A stretch of 64,000 bases of DNA from Parasedimentitalea maritima (GTDB taxonomy: Bacteria > Pseudomonadota > Alphaproteobacteria > Rhodobacterales > Rhodobacteraceae): assembly GCF_005771405.1 (NCBI RefSeq), contig NZ_VAUA01000004.1:186001-250000 (forward strand), written 5' to 3'. Positions within the stretch are counted from its first letter, which is position 1; the number at the start of each line of letters is the position of its first letter. This document shows positions 17,346 to 26,381 of the stretch, piece by piece. The notes beneath the pieces were generated by a model. The model was not told the origin of the DNA, did no database searches, and worked only from the letters and a program-made list of their open reading frames with translations. Both the position numbers and the translations under genes were made by a program.

Positions 17346-18449
17346 TCAGCCAACTTTGCCCTGATTTTCACCAATTTGTCCGCGATGCAGCAGCAATTGG
17401 TCCAGGATCACACAGGCCATCATTGCCTCACCCACTGGTACGGCGCGGATGCCAACACAGGGGTCATGACGGCCCTTGGTGATTACCTCGGCCGGAGAGC
17501 CATCCTTGCGTATAGAGGCACGTGGGGTCAGGATGGATGAAGTTGGTTTCACCGCAAAGCGCACCACCACGTCCTGGCCACTGGAAATCCCACCCAGAAT
17601 ACCGCCAGCGTGGTTGGACGAATAAACTGGTGCGCCATCATTTCCACGGAAAATCTCGTCGGCGTTTTCTGAGCCTTTGAGTCGCGCAGCATTCATGCCT
17701 TCGCCGATTTCAACACCTTTGACGGCGTTGATCGACATCATCGCCGAAGCCAATTCAGTGTCTAACTTGGCATAAATAGGCGCGCCGATGCCTGCGGGCA
17801 CGCCACGCGCCACAACCTCAACCACGGCACCAACCGAGTCATGCTCTTTGCGTAGGCCCTGCAGATAGTCTTCCCACCGCTGAACGGCATCTGCATCGGG
17901 GATCCAGAAATCATTCTGGTCGATGGCGTCCCAGTCGAACTTGGAGCGGTCAATGTCCAGCTCGCCCATGGCGACCATGTAACCTTTGATCTCCAGATCG
18001 GGGGCCAGCATCTTGATGGCCTCACGAGCAACACCTCCCGCCGCCACACGGGCAGCGGTTTCGCGGGCCGAGGACCGGCCGCCCCCACGATAGTCGCGGT
18101 TGCCATATTTTTGGTAGTAGGTGATGTCGGCGTGACCGGGGCGGAAGGTTTGGGCGATATCGCCATAGTCCTTGGAGCGCTGGTCGGTGTTTTCGATCAT
18201 CAGCTGGATCGGCGTGCCGGTGGTTTGGCCCTCGAACACCCCCGACAGGATTTTCACCGCATCCGGTTCGTTGCGCTGGGTCATGTTTTTGTTCTGACCC
18301 GGGCGACGTTTGTCCAGCCACTGCTGCAACATCGCCTCATCCAACGGAACATTGGGTGGGCAGCCATCCACGGTTGCGCCCAGCGCAGGCCCATGGCTCT
18401 CGCCCCAGGTGGTGACACGGAAAAGATGACCAAAGCTATTCATTGACAT
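17346..18449 (-). CDS. aroC: Chorismate synthase
   Basis: A 367-residue enzyme that makes chorismate from EPSP with reduced FMN, the last step of the shikimate pathway. N-terminal [20 protein letters not shown], the RRPGQN and [14 protein letters not shown] stretches and [17 protein letters not shown] are the classic signatures. The ATG at 18449 has GGAG about 11 nt upstream; a second ATG two codons later (18443) is also possible. It is monocistronic, convergent with merR, and followed by a conserved 16-bp repeat. Confidence 0.97.
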   Translation of the reverse strand: MSMNSFGHLFRVTTWGESHGPALGATVDGCPPNVPLDEAMLQQWLDKRRPGQNKNMTQRNEPDAVKILSGVFEGQTTGTPIQLMIENTDQRSKDYGDIAQTFRPGHADITYYQKYGNRDYRGGGRSSARETAARVAAGGVAREAIKMLAPDLEIKGYMVAMGELDIDRSKFDWDAIDQNDFWIPDADAVQRWEDYLQGLRKEHDSVGAVVEVVARGVPAGIGAPIYAKLDTELASAMMSINAVKGVEIGEGMNAARLKGSENADEIFRGNDGAPVYSSNHAGGILGGISSGQDVVVRFAVKPTSSILTPRASIRKDGSPAEVITKGRHDPCVGIRAVPVGEAMMACVILDQLLLHRGQIGENQGKVG

Positions 18450-18516
18450 GGGGCGAGCTCCTTTGCCGGATGTGCTTAGCGGTGTGGCGGCTGGCTCTCA
18501 AGGGGTTTTGCACATC

Positions 18517-18582
18517 TGGGGGGGTGGGGCTCTGCCCCCGCCGTCGTTGACGGCTCCCCCGGGATATTTATGGCTAGATGAA
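18517..18582. repeat. Intergenic GC-hairpin repeat copy 1 (CCCCCGG-ATATTT type)
   Basis: GGGGCTCTGCCCC is followed by GGCTCCCCCGGGATATTT and an ATGAAG-like tail. It is related to 28588-28647. The short hairpin, the invariant CTCCCCCGG-TATTT block and the A-rich tail suggest a dispersed intergenic repeat, probably REP-like, between the aroC start and the TPP riboswitch. Confidence 0.5.
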
Positions 18583-18670
18583 GGGCGGATCATTCCAGTT
18601 TTCCAAAGTCGTAGCGCCTGATCCGGGATGTGACTTGTCTTTGGCTGGGCGCGGGCATAGGTATCGGCTC

Positions 18671-18757
18671 ACCTCGGGGTGCGTGGGACACTGCGCTGAG
18701 ATGCCATCATTGGCGGACCCGTTGAACCTGAACCGGCTAACACCGGCGGAGGGAAGG
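18671..18757 (+). promoter_or_regulatory. TPP riboswitch (THI element)
   Basis: The conserved blocks are all present in order: CTCGGGGTGC, GCGCTGAGATGCC, ACCCGTTGAACCTGAACCGG and CACCGGCGGAGGGAAGG. These are the pyrimidine-sensor and pyrophosphate-sensor arms of the thiamine-diphosphate riboswitch. It lies 45 bp upstream of thiB and should turn the uptake operon off when TPP is plentiful. It is on the plus strand, matching thiBPQ. Confidence 0.95.
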
Positions 18758-18802
18758 TCTGGGACAACATCCCCCTTGCCCGTCGCCGCAATGGAGGATG
18801 CC

Positions 18803-19780
18803 ATGAAGTATCTTGTGATTGCAGCGGGACTGTTGAGCACGACGGCGGCTTATGCCGACGCACCTGAACTGACCGTTTATACCTATGACAGTTTTGTTTC
18901 CGACTGGGGCCCCGGCCCGGCAGTGGAGAAAGCCTTTGAAGAGATCTGCGGTTGTGACCTGAAACTGATCGGCGCAGGTGACGGTGCCGCATTGCTGGCA
19001 CGCATCAAGCTGGAAGGCGAACGCTCGGACGCGGATGTTGTGTTGGGTCTGGACACCAACCTGACCGCCGCCGCCAAGGCTACCGGTCTGTTTGCCGATC
19101 ATTCGGTCACTGCCGACTACGCGTTGCCTGTGACTTGGACAGACGCAACCTTTGCGCCTTACGACTGGGGCTATTTCTCGTTTGTGCACAATGCCGATGC
19201 AGCGGCTCCAGCCAACTTCAAAGAGCTGGCCGCCAGCGACAAGAAGATCGTGATCCAGGATCCTCGCTCGTCCACCCCCGGTTTGGGCCTGCTGATGTGG
19301 GTCAAGGCGGCATATGGCGACGAAGCCCCGGCAATCTGGGCTGATCTGGCCGACAACGTTGTCACAGTGACCAAGGGCTGGTCTGAGGCTTACGGCATGT
19401 TCCTCGAAGGTGAGGCTGACATGGTGCTGTCTTATACGACTTCGCCAGCCTACCACCTGATTGCCGAAGAAGATTCTTCGAAAGCAGCAGCCTTGTTCGA
19501 CGAAGGTCACTACATGCAGGTCGAAGTTGCCGGTAAACTGGCCGCTAGTGACCAGCCCGAGTTGGCCGATCAGTTCCTGGCCTTCATGGTGTCGGATGCG
19601 TTCCAGTCGATCATTCCAACCACCAACTGGATGTACCCTGCTGTAACACCTGCTGACGGTCTGCCAGCTGGGTTTGAAACTCTGGTCGAGCCGGGCAAAT
19701 CCCTGTTGCTGACCGAAGATGAGGCAGCAGCTGTTCGCGATGCAGCTCTGGACGAATGGCTGACTGCGCTCAGCCAGTAA
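18803..19780 (+). CDS. thiB: Thiamine ABC transporter, periplasmic binding protein
   Basis: A 325-residue solute-binding protein with an N-terminal Sec signal peptide (MKYLVIAAGLLSTTAAYA). The mature start APELTVYTYDSFVSDWGPGP and DADVVLGLDTNLT resemble ThiB/TbpA. It captures thiamine and its phosphates in the periplasm for ThiPQ. The ATG at 18803 has GGAGG (18794-18798) at proper distance; the longer upstream frame is the riboswitch leader. It is controlled by the TPP riboswitch. The 3' end overlaps thiP by 25 bp. Confidence 0.95.
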   Translation: MKYLVIAAGLLSTTAAYADAPELTVYTYDSFVSDWGPGPAVEKAFEEICGCDLKLIGAGDGAALLARIKLEGERSDADVVLGLDTNLTAAAKATGLFADHSVTADYALPVTWTDATFAPYDWGYFSFVHNADAAAPANFKELAASDKKIVIQDPRSSTPGLGLLMWVKAAYGDEAPAIWADLADNVVTVTKGWSEAYGMFLEGEADMVLSYTTSPAYHLIAEEDSSKAAALFDEGHYMQVEVAGKLAASDQPELADQFLAFMVSDAFQSIIPTTNWMYPAVTPADGLPAGFETLVEPGKSLLLTEDEAAAVRDAALDEWLTALSQ

Positions 19781-21312
19781 GCGCTCGAGCTGGGATCGGC
19801 GCTGCCCTTGTTGTGGCGGCGCTGATCTTTGGCACGCTTGCCGCTGTTGTCCTGCGTGCTGAACCTGGCCGGGGGCTTGGCGCCAGTGACTGGGCGGCAC
19901 TGCGGTTTACCCTGATACAGGCTTGCCTGTCTGCCGGGCTGAGTGTGGCGCTGGCTGTTCCGGTGGCACGTGCCTTGGCGCGACGGCGGTTCATTGGCCG
20001 TCGGCTGCTGATCGCCCTGCTGGGCGCGCCCTTTATTCTACCCGTTATTGTTGCGATTCTGGGACTGCTGCAGGTCTTTGGCCGGGCAGGGTGGATTAGT
20101 GATGGCTTGGCCCTGGTTGGGCTGGAACCGGTGCAGATCTATGGATTGCATGGTGTGGTATTAGCGCATGTGTTTTTTAACTTACCCCTGGCAACGCGGC
20201 TGATCTTGCAGGGCTGGCAGGAAACTCCTGCCGAACGCTTCCGGTTGGCGGCGCAATTGGGCGCCGATGCGCGGGCTATGCGACAGTTGCTAGAGTATCC
20301 GATGCTGCGCCGCGTTGTGCCCGGCGCCTTGGCGGTGGTCTTTGCCATTTGCCTGTCCAGCTTTGCTGTGGCGCTGACCTTGGGCGGCGGTCCCCGTGCC
20401 ACCACCATCGAGTTGGCGATTTATCAGGCATTTCGTTTTGACTTTGACCTTGGTCGCGCGGCGATGTTGTCGGGGTTGCAATTGGTCCTGACGGGCGCGG
20501 CGGCTCTGGTTGCCGCCAAGGTTGCGGTGGGTGAGGGGTTCGGAACCGGGTTGGACCGCCCTCTGCAGCGCTGGGATGGCAATTCGACCACCTCGCGGAT
20601 CATGGATGGCTTCTGGATTATTCTAGCAGCCGCCTTTTTGCTTTTGCCACTGGCGGCCATTGCTCTGTCCGGCGTGCCCGGTCTGGTTGGCCTCAAGGCA
20701 TCGGTTTGGGTGGCGGCGCTCAACTCGATTTTGGTGGCCACGCTCAGCACAGTGTTGATGCTGATTCTGGCCGTGCCGATGGCGACAGCAGTGGCACTGG
20801 GGCGCGGTACCATGATCGAGGTTGCCGGTATTCTGGGCCTTGCCGCCTCGCCGCTGGTGATCGGCACCGGGTTGTTCATCGTGATCTACCCCATCGCCGA
20901 TCCCTTTGCCCTGGCACTGCCAGTGACGGCGCTGGTCAATGCGGTGATGGCACTGCCTTTTGCTCTGCGAATACTAGTGCCCCGCGCCAAATCTGTGGTG
21001 GGCCGCTATGGCCGTCTGTCGATGTCGCTGGATGTGAGAGGTTGGCCCTTTGTGCGGCGGGTGTTGTTGCCCCGGATGCGGGCGCAGATTGGCTTTTCCG
21101 CAGGGCTGGCGGCGGCGCTGTCGATGGGGGATTTGGGCGTAGTGGCCCTGTTTGCCGATCCCGAATTTGCCACCTTGCCGTTGCAGGTTTATCGCCTGAT
21201 GGGGGCCTACCGGATGGAGTCTGCAGCTGGGGCCGCGCTGCTTTTGCTGGCTCTGTCGATGTCGGCGTTTTGGATTTTGGATCGCGGAGGCCGCTGGCAT
21301 GCTGAGGCTTGA
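19756..21312 (+). CDS. thiP: Thiamine ABC transporter, permease
   Basis: A 518-residue, two-module permease with about 12 TM helices, as in ThiP/FbpB-type transporters. Each half carries an EAA loop (for example FRLAAQLGADARAMRQLLEY in the first). It forms the inner-membrane channel for thiamine supplied by ThiB and driven by ThiQ. The start ATG lies inside the end of thiB, indicating coupled translation. The exact start could be a few codons later, but none has a better ribosome binding site. Confidence 0.93.
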   Translation: MADCAQPVSARAGIGAALVVAALIFGTLAAVVLRAEPGRGLGASDWAALRFTLIQACLSAGLSVALAVPVARALARRRFIGRRLLIALLGAPFILPVIVAILGLLQVFGRAGWISDGLALVGLEPVQIYGLHGVVLAHVFFNLPLATRLILQGWQETPAERFRLAAQLGADARAMRQLLEYPMLRRVVPGALAVVFAICLSSFAVALTLGGGPRATTIELAIYQAFRFDFDLGRAAMLSGLQLVLTGAAALVAAKVAVGEGFGTGLDRPLQRWDGNSTTSRIMDGFWIILAAAFLLLPLAAIALSGVPGLVGLKASVWVAALNSILVATLSTVLMLILAVPMATAVALGRGTMIEVAGILGLAASPLVIGTGLFIVIYPIADPFALALPVTALVNAVMALPFALRILVPRAKSVVGRYGRLSMSLDVRGWPFVRRVLLPRMRAQIGFSAGLAAALSMGDLGVVALFADPEFATLPLQVYRLMGAYRMESAAGAALLLLALSMSAFWILDRGGRWHAEA

Positions 21313-21991
21313 GGATTGTCTGATTGAAAACGGCGGGTTTTCTTTGCACGCAGACCTGGAGATTGTTCCAGGTAGCCGGATTGCCGTTATCGGGCCATCG
21401 GGGGCAGGGAAGTCCACCCTGATCGAGGCCTTAGCCGGGTTTCGATCGCTCTCCAAAGGTACGGTTCGTTGGAATGGCGACGATTTGACAAAGGTCGAGC
21501 CAGGCAAACGACCCATTGCGATGCTGTTTCAAGACGGCAACCTGTTCCCGCATCTGACCGTGGCGCAGAATGTCGGGTTGGGCATTCACCCCAATCTGCG
21601 TTTGGATAGCGCGCAGCAAGCAAAGGTGCAGGCGGCACTAGCACGTGTTGGGCTCGACGATATGGAAGATCGCAAACCCGCCGCTCTGTCTGGCGGACAA
21701 CAAAGCCGGGTGGCGCTGGCACGGGTGTTGGTGCAGGGGCGCGATCTGTTGCTGCTAGATGAACCCTTTGCCGCGCTGGGGCCGGCGCTTAAGGCGGAAA
21801 TGCTGGATCTGGTGGCCGAACTGGTTGCCGAAAGTGGTGCAACCCTGTTGATGGTTAGCCATGACCCCAATGATGCCCGCCGGATTGCAGATCAGGTTGT
21901 GTTGGTGGCCGATAGTCAGGCACATCCCCCAATGGAAACTGCGGCCCTGCTTGATAACCCGCCACCAGCGTTGAAGGCATATCTAGGGTAG
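21299..21991 (+). CDS. thiQ: Thiamine ABC transporter, ATPase
   Basis: A 230-residue ABC ATPase. Walker A GPSGAGKST (near residue 31), Q-loop LFQDGNLFPHLT, signature LSGGQQSRVALAR and Walker B LLLLDEPFAAL are all intact, followed by MVSHDPNDA. It energises ThiP. It overlaps thiP by 14 bp and closes the thiBPQ operon. No thiamine biosynthesis gene is next to it, so the unit is for salvage. Confidence 0.94.
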   Translation: MLRLEDCLIENGGFSLHADLEIVPGSRIAVIGPSGAGKSTLIEALAGFRSLSKGTVRWNGDDLTKVEPGKRPIAMLFQDGNLFPHLTVAQNVGLGIHPNLRLDSAQQAKVQAALARVGLDDMEDRKPAALSGGQQSRVALARVLVQGRDLLLLDEPFAALGPALKAEMLDLVAELVAESGATLLMVSHDPNDARRIADQVVLVADSQAHPPMETAALLDNPPPALKAYLG

Positions 21992-22057
21992 CAGGGGTTG
22001 AAGCTGAATCGGCAAAAGTTGCTCGCGGTGAGCGTTCGCCCGGGTGGGTGCGGAACG

Positions 22058-22077
22058 CGCCCGCCGTGGGGCGGGCG
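22058..22077. terminator. GC-rich hairpin between convergent thiQ and ribH2
   Basis: CGCCCGCC-GTGG-GGCGGGCG forms a strong 8-bp stem with a 4-nt loop in the 119-bp gap between two convergent genes. There is no T-run, so it may act as a Rho-dependent stop or a transcription barrier rather than a classic terminator. Confidence 0.4.
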
Positions 22078-22110
22078 GACGCGTGCTCGCCGCTGGCGCG
22101 ACGAGCGAAA

Positions 22111-22551
22111 TTAAGCGGCTTTTGCCACTGCATTGCGTGTCTTGCCGATCATCAGCGCGGCATTGGCTGCTTCGCGCCCTTTTTCGACAAAATGCTCGCG
22201 GTAGATGGCGTTGTGATGGTCAGTTTCCTGATACTGGTGCGGTGTCAGGGACACTGACAGCACTGGTACTCCGGTATCCATTCCGGCCCGCATCAACCCG
22301 TCAACCACGGCCTGAGCTACAAAATCATGCCGGTAAATCCCGCCATCAACGACAAAGGCGGCACAGGCCACAGCTGCGTACTCACCTGTTGCGGCCAGAT
22401 CCTTGGCCAGCAGTGGCATCTCAAACGCGCCGGGCACGTCATAGACATCAACCTGTTCGGCTGGGATCAGCTGCAAGAAACCTTCGAGTGCGCGATCGAC
22501 AATATCGGCGTGCCATTGTGCCTTGATAAAGGCATATCGGGTGTGTGTCAT
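22111..22551 (-). CDS. ribH: 6,7-dimethyl-8-ribityllumazine synthase, type II (RibH2-like)
   Basis: A 146-residue lumazine synthase. DVYDVPGAFEMPLLAKDLA and GGIYRHDFVAQAVVDGLMRA align with the substrate-binding motifs of the family. The second matches the RibH2/type II form seen in Brucella and Mesorhizobium rather than the icosahedral type I. It condenses the ribityl-pyrimidine with dihydroxybutanone phosphate in riboflavin synthesis. The ATG at 22551 has AAAGGAG 7 nt upstream. It is a single gene under its own FMN riboswitch, separate from any rib operon, which suggests a flavin-regulated second lumazine synthase. Confidence 0.88.
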   Translation of the reverse strand: MTHTRYAFIKAQWHADIVDRALEGFLQLIPAEQVDVYDVPGAFEMPLLAKDLAATGEYAAVACAAFVVDGGIYRHDFVAQAVVDGLMRAGMDTGVPVLSVSLTPHQYQETDHHNAIYREHFVEKGREAANAALMIGKTRNAVAKAA

Positions 22552-22630
22552 GGTTATCTCCTTTGGTACAGACACGTCACCCAAGGCGATAACGAACGAT
22601 AGGGCGCACCAATGGCGCTCCCTTTCGCAC

Positions 22631-22770
22631 GTTCTCTTCCATCCGGACTATGACCGTCGGCTCTGGAATCACACCAGATCTGCTGACACCCCTAACGATA
22701 GGGCCGCTCGCGGGCTTACAGGATGAACCTGCTTACCGCCGGTGGGGAATTTCACCCCGCCCTGAGAACA
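22631..22770 (-). promoter_or_regulatory. FMN riboswitch (RFN element)
   Basis: On the minus strand the RFN core blocks occur in order: CTCAGGGCGGGGTGAAATTC, CCCACCGGCGGT, AGCCCGCGAGCG, GTCAGCAGATCTGGTG, ATTCCAGAGCCGACGGTCA and TAGTCCGGATGGAAGAGAAC. It ends about 80 nt before the ribH2 start and should shut the gene off when FMN is abundant. Confidence 0.96.
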
Positions 22771-22812
22771 AGCGCAATTTGGCAAGGGCAGGTGTGGTTT
22801 GCAAGGGGGGCA

Positions 22813-23409
22813 TTAGGAAATAAGCATCCACATCGCAACAAGCGCCAACATGCCGCCAAACAGCATATTCAGCCTTCGGGCGCTGTCTGGCGATCGGAAA
22901 TGGCTGGCAATTTGGTCTCCGATCAGGGTCCAGACCGTAAATGCGATAAAGTTATTCAGGGTGAAGACAGTGGTGATTACCAAGGTCAGTATCAAACGGT
23001 TATCGTTGGACGACGTCAGGAACTGTGAAAACATCAGTGCAATGATGACATAGGCCTTAGGGTTTAACAGCAGCAACACCACCCCATCAATAAATGAAGC
23101 CGGTCGGGCAGTCTCATCTCCTTGTAGCATACCTGATCGGAGCAGTTTCCAAGCCAACCAAAATACATACGCTGATCCCACCCATTTTAGAGCGATGAAA
23201 ATCTGTGGAAAGAGGTCAAGTGTGGTGACAAAGCCCAGACCAATGGCCGCGGTCACCAGCCATGTTGCTAGATGGTATCCAAAATTTGCACGCAAGGTTG
23301 CCAACAACCCAAACCGAGCGCCATTGGCAGCAAAGAACATGTTGCCAGGGCCGGGGCTGTAAGCCAACGGAAACAAAAAAACAGCAAGGGTAACGAGTGT
23401 TTGGGACAT
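22813..23409 (-). CDS. LysE/RhtB-family amino-acid exporter
   Basis: A 198-residue LysE-type translocator with six hydrophobic stretches. The N-terminal FLFPLAYSPGPGNMFFAANG is the family signature. The ATG at 23409 is chosen over 23415 because AGGA then sits about 8 nt upstream. It is divergent from the PaiB-like gene. The substrate is unknown. Confidence 0.85.
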   Translation of the reverse strand: MSQTLVTLAVFLFPLAYSPGPGNMFFAANGARFGLLATLRANFGYHLATWLVTAAIGLGFVTTLDLFPQIFIALKWVGSAYVFWLAWKLLRSGMLQGDETARPASFIDGVVLLLLNPKAYVIIALMFSQFLTSSNDNRLILTLVITTVFTLNNFIAFTVWTLIGDQIASHFRSPDSARRLNMLFGGMLALVAMWMLIS

Positions 23410-23547
23410 GAACATGATCCTGTTGAGACAGGAGCTTACTATCAGTTGGAGCTTGAGCGGTTCGACCCGGATCCTGCGGAATGGGTGTTGATTGTCGCTT
23501 GCCATTGGTCAGGAGGTTTTCAAGAGTGGGCGCAAAAGGAGAGATCA

Positions 23548-24156
23548 ATGCATCCCAACCCGATGTTTCACGATGCTGAAACTGAGCAGAATTTGAATTT
23601 TGCGCGTTCCCGTGGTTTTGGCGTTTTGGCGATTTCGTGCGATGGTGCTCCGTTGATCAGCCATGTACCATTCTTGCTGTCACAAGATGGTCAATGGGCA
23701 GAACTACACTTGGTGCGTTCAAACCCCATCGTAAAGATGTTGAAAAACGCCTGCCCAGCACGAATCGCCGTAAGTGGGCCTGATGGCTATGTCTCACCCG
23801 ATTGGTATGGGGTTGAGGATCAGGTGCCGACCTGGAATTATGTAGCTGTGCATTTGACAGGGGATCTGGAGTTGCGTCCGGCGGATGAACTGCGCGACCT
23901 GTTGGATCGACAATCCGCATTTTACGAGGCCCACCTGCTGCCAAAACCGCCTTGGTCTACAACTAAGATGGCTCCCGAAACATTAGAGCGGATCATGAGG
24001 ATGATTGTACCAGCGCGGATGCGAATCAGAGATGTGGATGGCACTTGGAAATTAAGTCAGAATAAGTCGATTGATGCGCGTGAGGCTGTAGCGGAGCACA
24101 TCAAGGATGGGCTTGGCTCCGAATTAGAGACGTTGGCCGTGTTGATGCAGGGCTGA
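23548..24156 (+). CDS. PaiB-family FMN-binding protein/putative negative regulator
   Basis: A 202-residue protein of the PaiB family, flavin-binding split-barrel proteins named for their effect on Bacillus protease and sporulation genes. MHPNPMF at the N-terminus, HVPFLL, and VPTWNYVAVHLTG are the recognisable motifs, and the length is typical. AGGAGAG lies 4-10 nt before the ATG at 23548. Whether it regulates genes or is a flavin-dependent enzyme is not settled. It is divergent from a LysE exporter (138 bp between starts). Confidence 0.85.
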   Translation: MHPNPMFHDAETEQNLNFARSRGFGVLAISCDGAPLISHVPFLLSQDGQWAELHLVRSNPIVKMLKNACPARIAVSGPDGYVSPDWYGVEDQVPTWNYVAVHLTGDLELRPADELRDLLDRQSAFYEAHLLPKPPWSTTKMAPETLERIMRMIVPARMRIRDVDGTWKLSQNKSIDAREAVAEHIKDGLGSELETLAVLMQG

Positions 24157-24223
24157 ATGGCGCAGAACTAGCGTCACCTGACGACGTCGCTACAGCTTTT
24201 GCGAATAACAAGGAAACAACAGT

Positions 24224-24931
24224 ATGAAACTTAGGGATAAAGTGGTCGTTGTAACCGGTGGTAGCGACGGCATTGGCAGGCATATCTGTCTAAAACTGGC
24301 TTCCGAAGGTTGTAGAATTGCCATTCTTGGACGCAATAGCGCCCGGCTGGATCAGGTCGTTGCGGAATCGCTAGATTTAGGCGCAGCAGAGGCACGCGCA
24401 TATTCTGTGGATTTTATGGATGCTCATGCGCTCGCACACACTGCGCATCTCATCGAAAGCGATTTTGGCGGCGTTGATATTTTGATCAATAACGCAGGAG
24501 TATGGCATAAGGCAGGGCCACTGGATTCCATTGATGCCGACATGTTGGTGACGACAGTTCAGACCAATCTGATCGCTTTGATGCAGCTAACCAGGCATGT
24601 TCTACCCTCATTACGGGCTCGAGACGAAGCCGCAATTCTCAACGTAGCATCCAAATCTGGCGTCGTCGCACAGGCGGGACAGTCGGTTTATTCAGCTACC
24701 AAATATGGTGTGCGTGGCTTTACTGACGTGCTGAAGGAAGATGAAGCCGAAAGTGGTGTCCGGGTTGCCGGGTTGTATCAGAGCGGCACCAATACAGGGA
24801 TGTTTGCCAAAGCTGGTGAAGATGTTCCCAACCATATTTTTACCGAACCCGAAGATTTGGCTGATGTGGTTGTGTTTATGTTGTCTCGGCCTGCCAAGTT
24901 ATGGATGCACGACGTACGCGTCGAGCTTTAG
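24224..24931 (+). CDS. Short-chain dehydrogenase/reductase
   Basis: A 235-residue classical SDR. TGGSDGIGRHI is the cofactor loop, LINNAGVW the structural motif, and the catalytic Ser and YSATKYG (YxxxK) are intact. It probably reduces or oxidises an alcohol/keto group with NAD(P). AAGGAAA precedes the ATG by about 8 nt. It is followed 64 bp downstream by a GST gene on the same strand, possibly the same operon. The substrate is not identifiable. Confidence 0.88.
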   Translation: MKLRDKVVVVTGGSDGIGRHICLKLASEGCRIAILGRNSARLDQVVAESLDLGAAEARAYSVDFMDAHALAHTAHLIESDFGGVDILINNAGVWHKAGPLDSIDADMLVTTVQTNLIALMQLTRHVLPSLRARDEAAILNVASKSGVVAQAGQSVYSATKYGVRGFTDVLKEDEAESGVRVAGLYQSGTNTGMFAKAGEDVPNHIFTEPEDLADVVVFMLSRPAKLWMHDVRVEL

Positions 24932-24995
24932 TCAGCTCAAATCATCTTCCCTTTGCCTGCCAGTTACCTACTGTGCGGGCAAAGAGGAGAACGAT

Positions 24996-25598
24996 ATGAA
25001 GCTTATTTACGCCCCAACATCACCATTCGTCCGCAAAGTTATGGTGCTGCTGCATGAAACAGACCAGCTCGATGATGTGGACATCCAATCGGTGGCCACC
25101 ACACCGCTGGCAACAGCGGATGAGGTGAAATCTGCCAATCCACTTGGGAAAATTCCCGCGCTGCAACGAGATGACGGACCCACATTATATGACAGTCGGG
25201 TGATTTGCGCCTATCTGGATGACCGTGCAAAAAGCGGTTTGTATGCGGGTGGTTGGGATAGCAGGGTGCTTGAAGCGACCGCAGACGGAATTATGGATGC
25301 AGCTGTTTCTGCCACCTATGAGCGACGGATGCGTCCCGAAGAAAAACAATGGGACGATTGGGAAACAGCGCAGTTGGGTAAGGTGGTCGGTGGCTGCGCC
25401 GCGTTGAATGCGCGCTGGATGAGCCACCTAAAGGGGCCGTTCGATATAGGCCACATCGCGGTTGGTTGTGCGTTGGGCTATGTTGATTTTCGACACCCTG
25501 ACAGCAATTGGCGCCAAGGCAATGAGGCACTGGCGGATTGGTTCAAAGGGTTCGAATCACGTCCCAGCATGTTGGCAACGCAACCTCCAGCCGGATAG
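24996..25598 (+). CDS. Glutathione S-transferase family protein
   Basis: A 200-residue GST. The N-terminal thioredoxin-like part reads LIYAPTSPFVRKVMVLLHET, with Ser as the likely glutathione-contacting residue (SPFVRKV). NPLGKIPAL carries the cis-Pro and YDSRVICAYLDD the glutamyl-binding Ser. The C-terminal half is all-helical. The ATG at 24996 has AGAGGAGA just upstream; the frame is open further back but overlaps the SDR gene. The role is probably detoxification or thiol transfer. Confidence 0.88.
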   Translation: MKLIYAPTSPFVRKVMVLLHETDQLDDVDIQSVATTPLATADEVKSANPLGKIPALQRDDGPTLYDSRVICAYLDDRAKSGLYAGGWDSRVLEATADGIMDAAVSATYERRMRPEEKQWDDWETAQLGKVVGGCAALNARWMSHLKGPFDIGHIAVGCALGYVDFRHPDSNWRQGNEALADWFKGFESRPSMLATQPPAG

Positions 25599-25809
25599 CG
25601 CAGAGCCTTGAATGACGGGCCGCGCACCCAATATCTATGTAGCTTTGCGACCGCTGCCTGTCAGAAACATGTCTATGCGGCCTTTTGCGCGTCTATGATA
25701 GCTGGACGTAAGCCATTCTCATCGGTACATACCCGCCTGAGCCACCACGAATTTTCGCGGTGCATGCGCATGTTTGCCCGAAACGGGCGCTGGAATTGGA
25801 GAAAACCTC

Positions 25810-26370
25810 GTGTCCCACGCAGAAGACAACGAAGGCACCCGGAGAGACTTCCTCTATTACGCCACCGGTGGCGCTGGGGTCGTCGCTACAGGGGCGGCCG
25901 TTTGGCCGCTGGTAAATCAAATGAATCCCTCGGCCGACGTTCAGGCCCTGTCGTCTATCATCGTCGACATCAGCGGTGTCGAAGTTGGTACGCAGCTGCG
26001 TGTGATGTTCCTGGGTAAACCAGTGTTCATCCGTCGCCGCAGCCAGAGTGAAATCGACGAAGCCCGTGCTGTTGAGCTGAGCGATTTGCCGGATCAGCTG
26101 GACCGGAACGCCAACAAGCCTGGCTTGGATGCGTCCGATGAAAACCGCACAATGGATGATGCCGGTGAATGGCTGGTCATGATGGGTGTGTGTACGCACC
26201 TTGGCTGTGTGCCTCTCGGTGATGGTGCTGGCGATTTCAATGGCTGGTTCTGTCCTTGCCACGGGTCGCACTACGACACCGCTGGCCGCATCCGTAAAGG
26301 TCCCGCGCCCGAGAACCTTCCGGTTCCTGTGGCCGTGTTCCTCGACGAAACAACGATCAAACTGGGATAA
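25810..26370 (+). CDS. petA: Ubiquinol-cytochrome c reductase, Rieske iron-sulfur subunit
   Basis: A 186-residue Rieske protein of the cytochrome bc1 complex. The N-terminal [11 protein letters not shown] is a Tat-type signal/anchor followed by a single TM helix. The 2Fe-2S ligands lie in CTHLGC and CPCHGSHYD. It moves electrons from ubiquinol to cytochrome c1 in the periplasm. A GTG start at 25810 is chosen because the protein then begins [14 protein letters not shown], the standard alphaproteobacterial N-terminus, with GGAG upstream. It is first in petABC. Confidence 0.95.
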   Translation: MSHAEDNEGTRRDFLYYATGGAGVVATGAAVWPLVNQMNPSADVQALSSIIVDISGVEVGTQLRVMFLGKPVFIRRRSQSEIDEARAVELSDLPDQLDRNANKPGLDASDENRTMDDAGEWLVMMGVCTHLGCVPLGDGAGDFNGWFCPCHGSHYDTAGRIRKGPAPENLPVPVAVFLDETTIKLG

Positions 26371-26381
26371 GGAAACCATTT

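Noticed and set aside
18737-19900. Long minus-strand open frame (387 codons) opposite thiB
   Set aside because: It lies antisense to a clear thiB with signal peptide and riboswitch, has no ribosome binding site or recognisable domain, and arises from codon-position bias.
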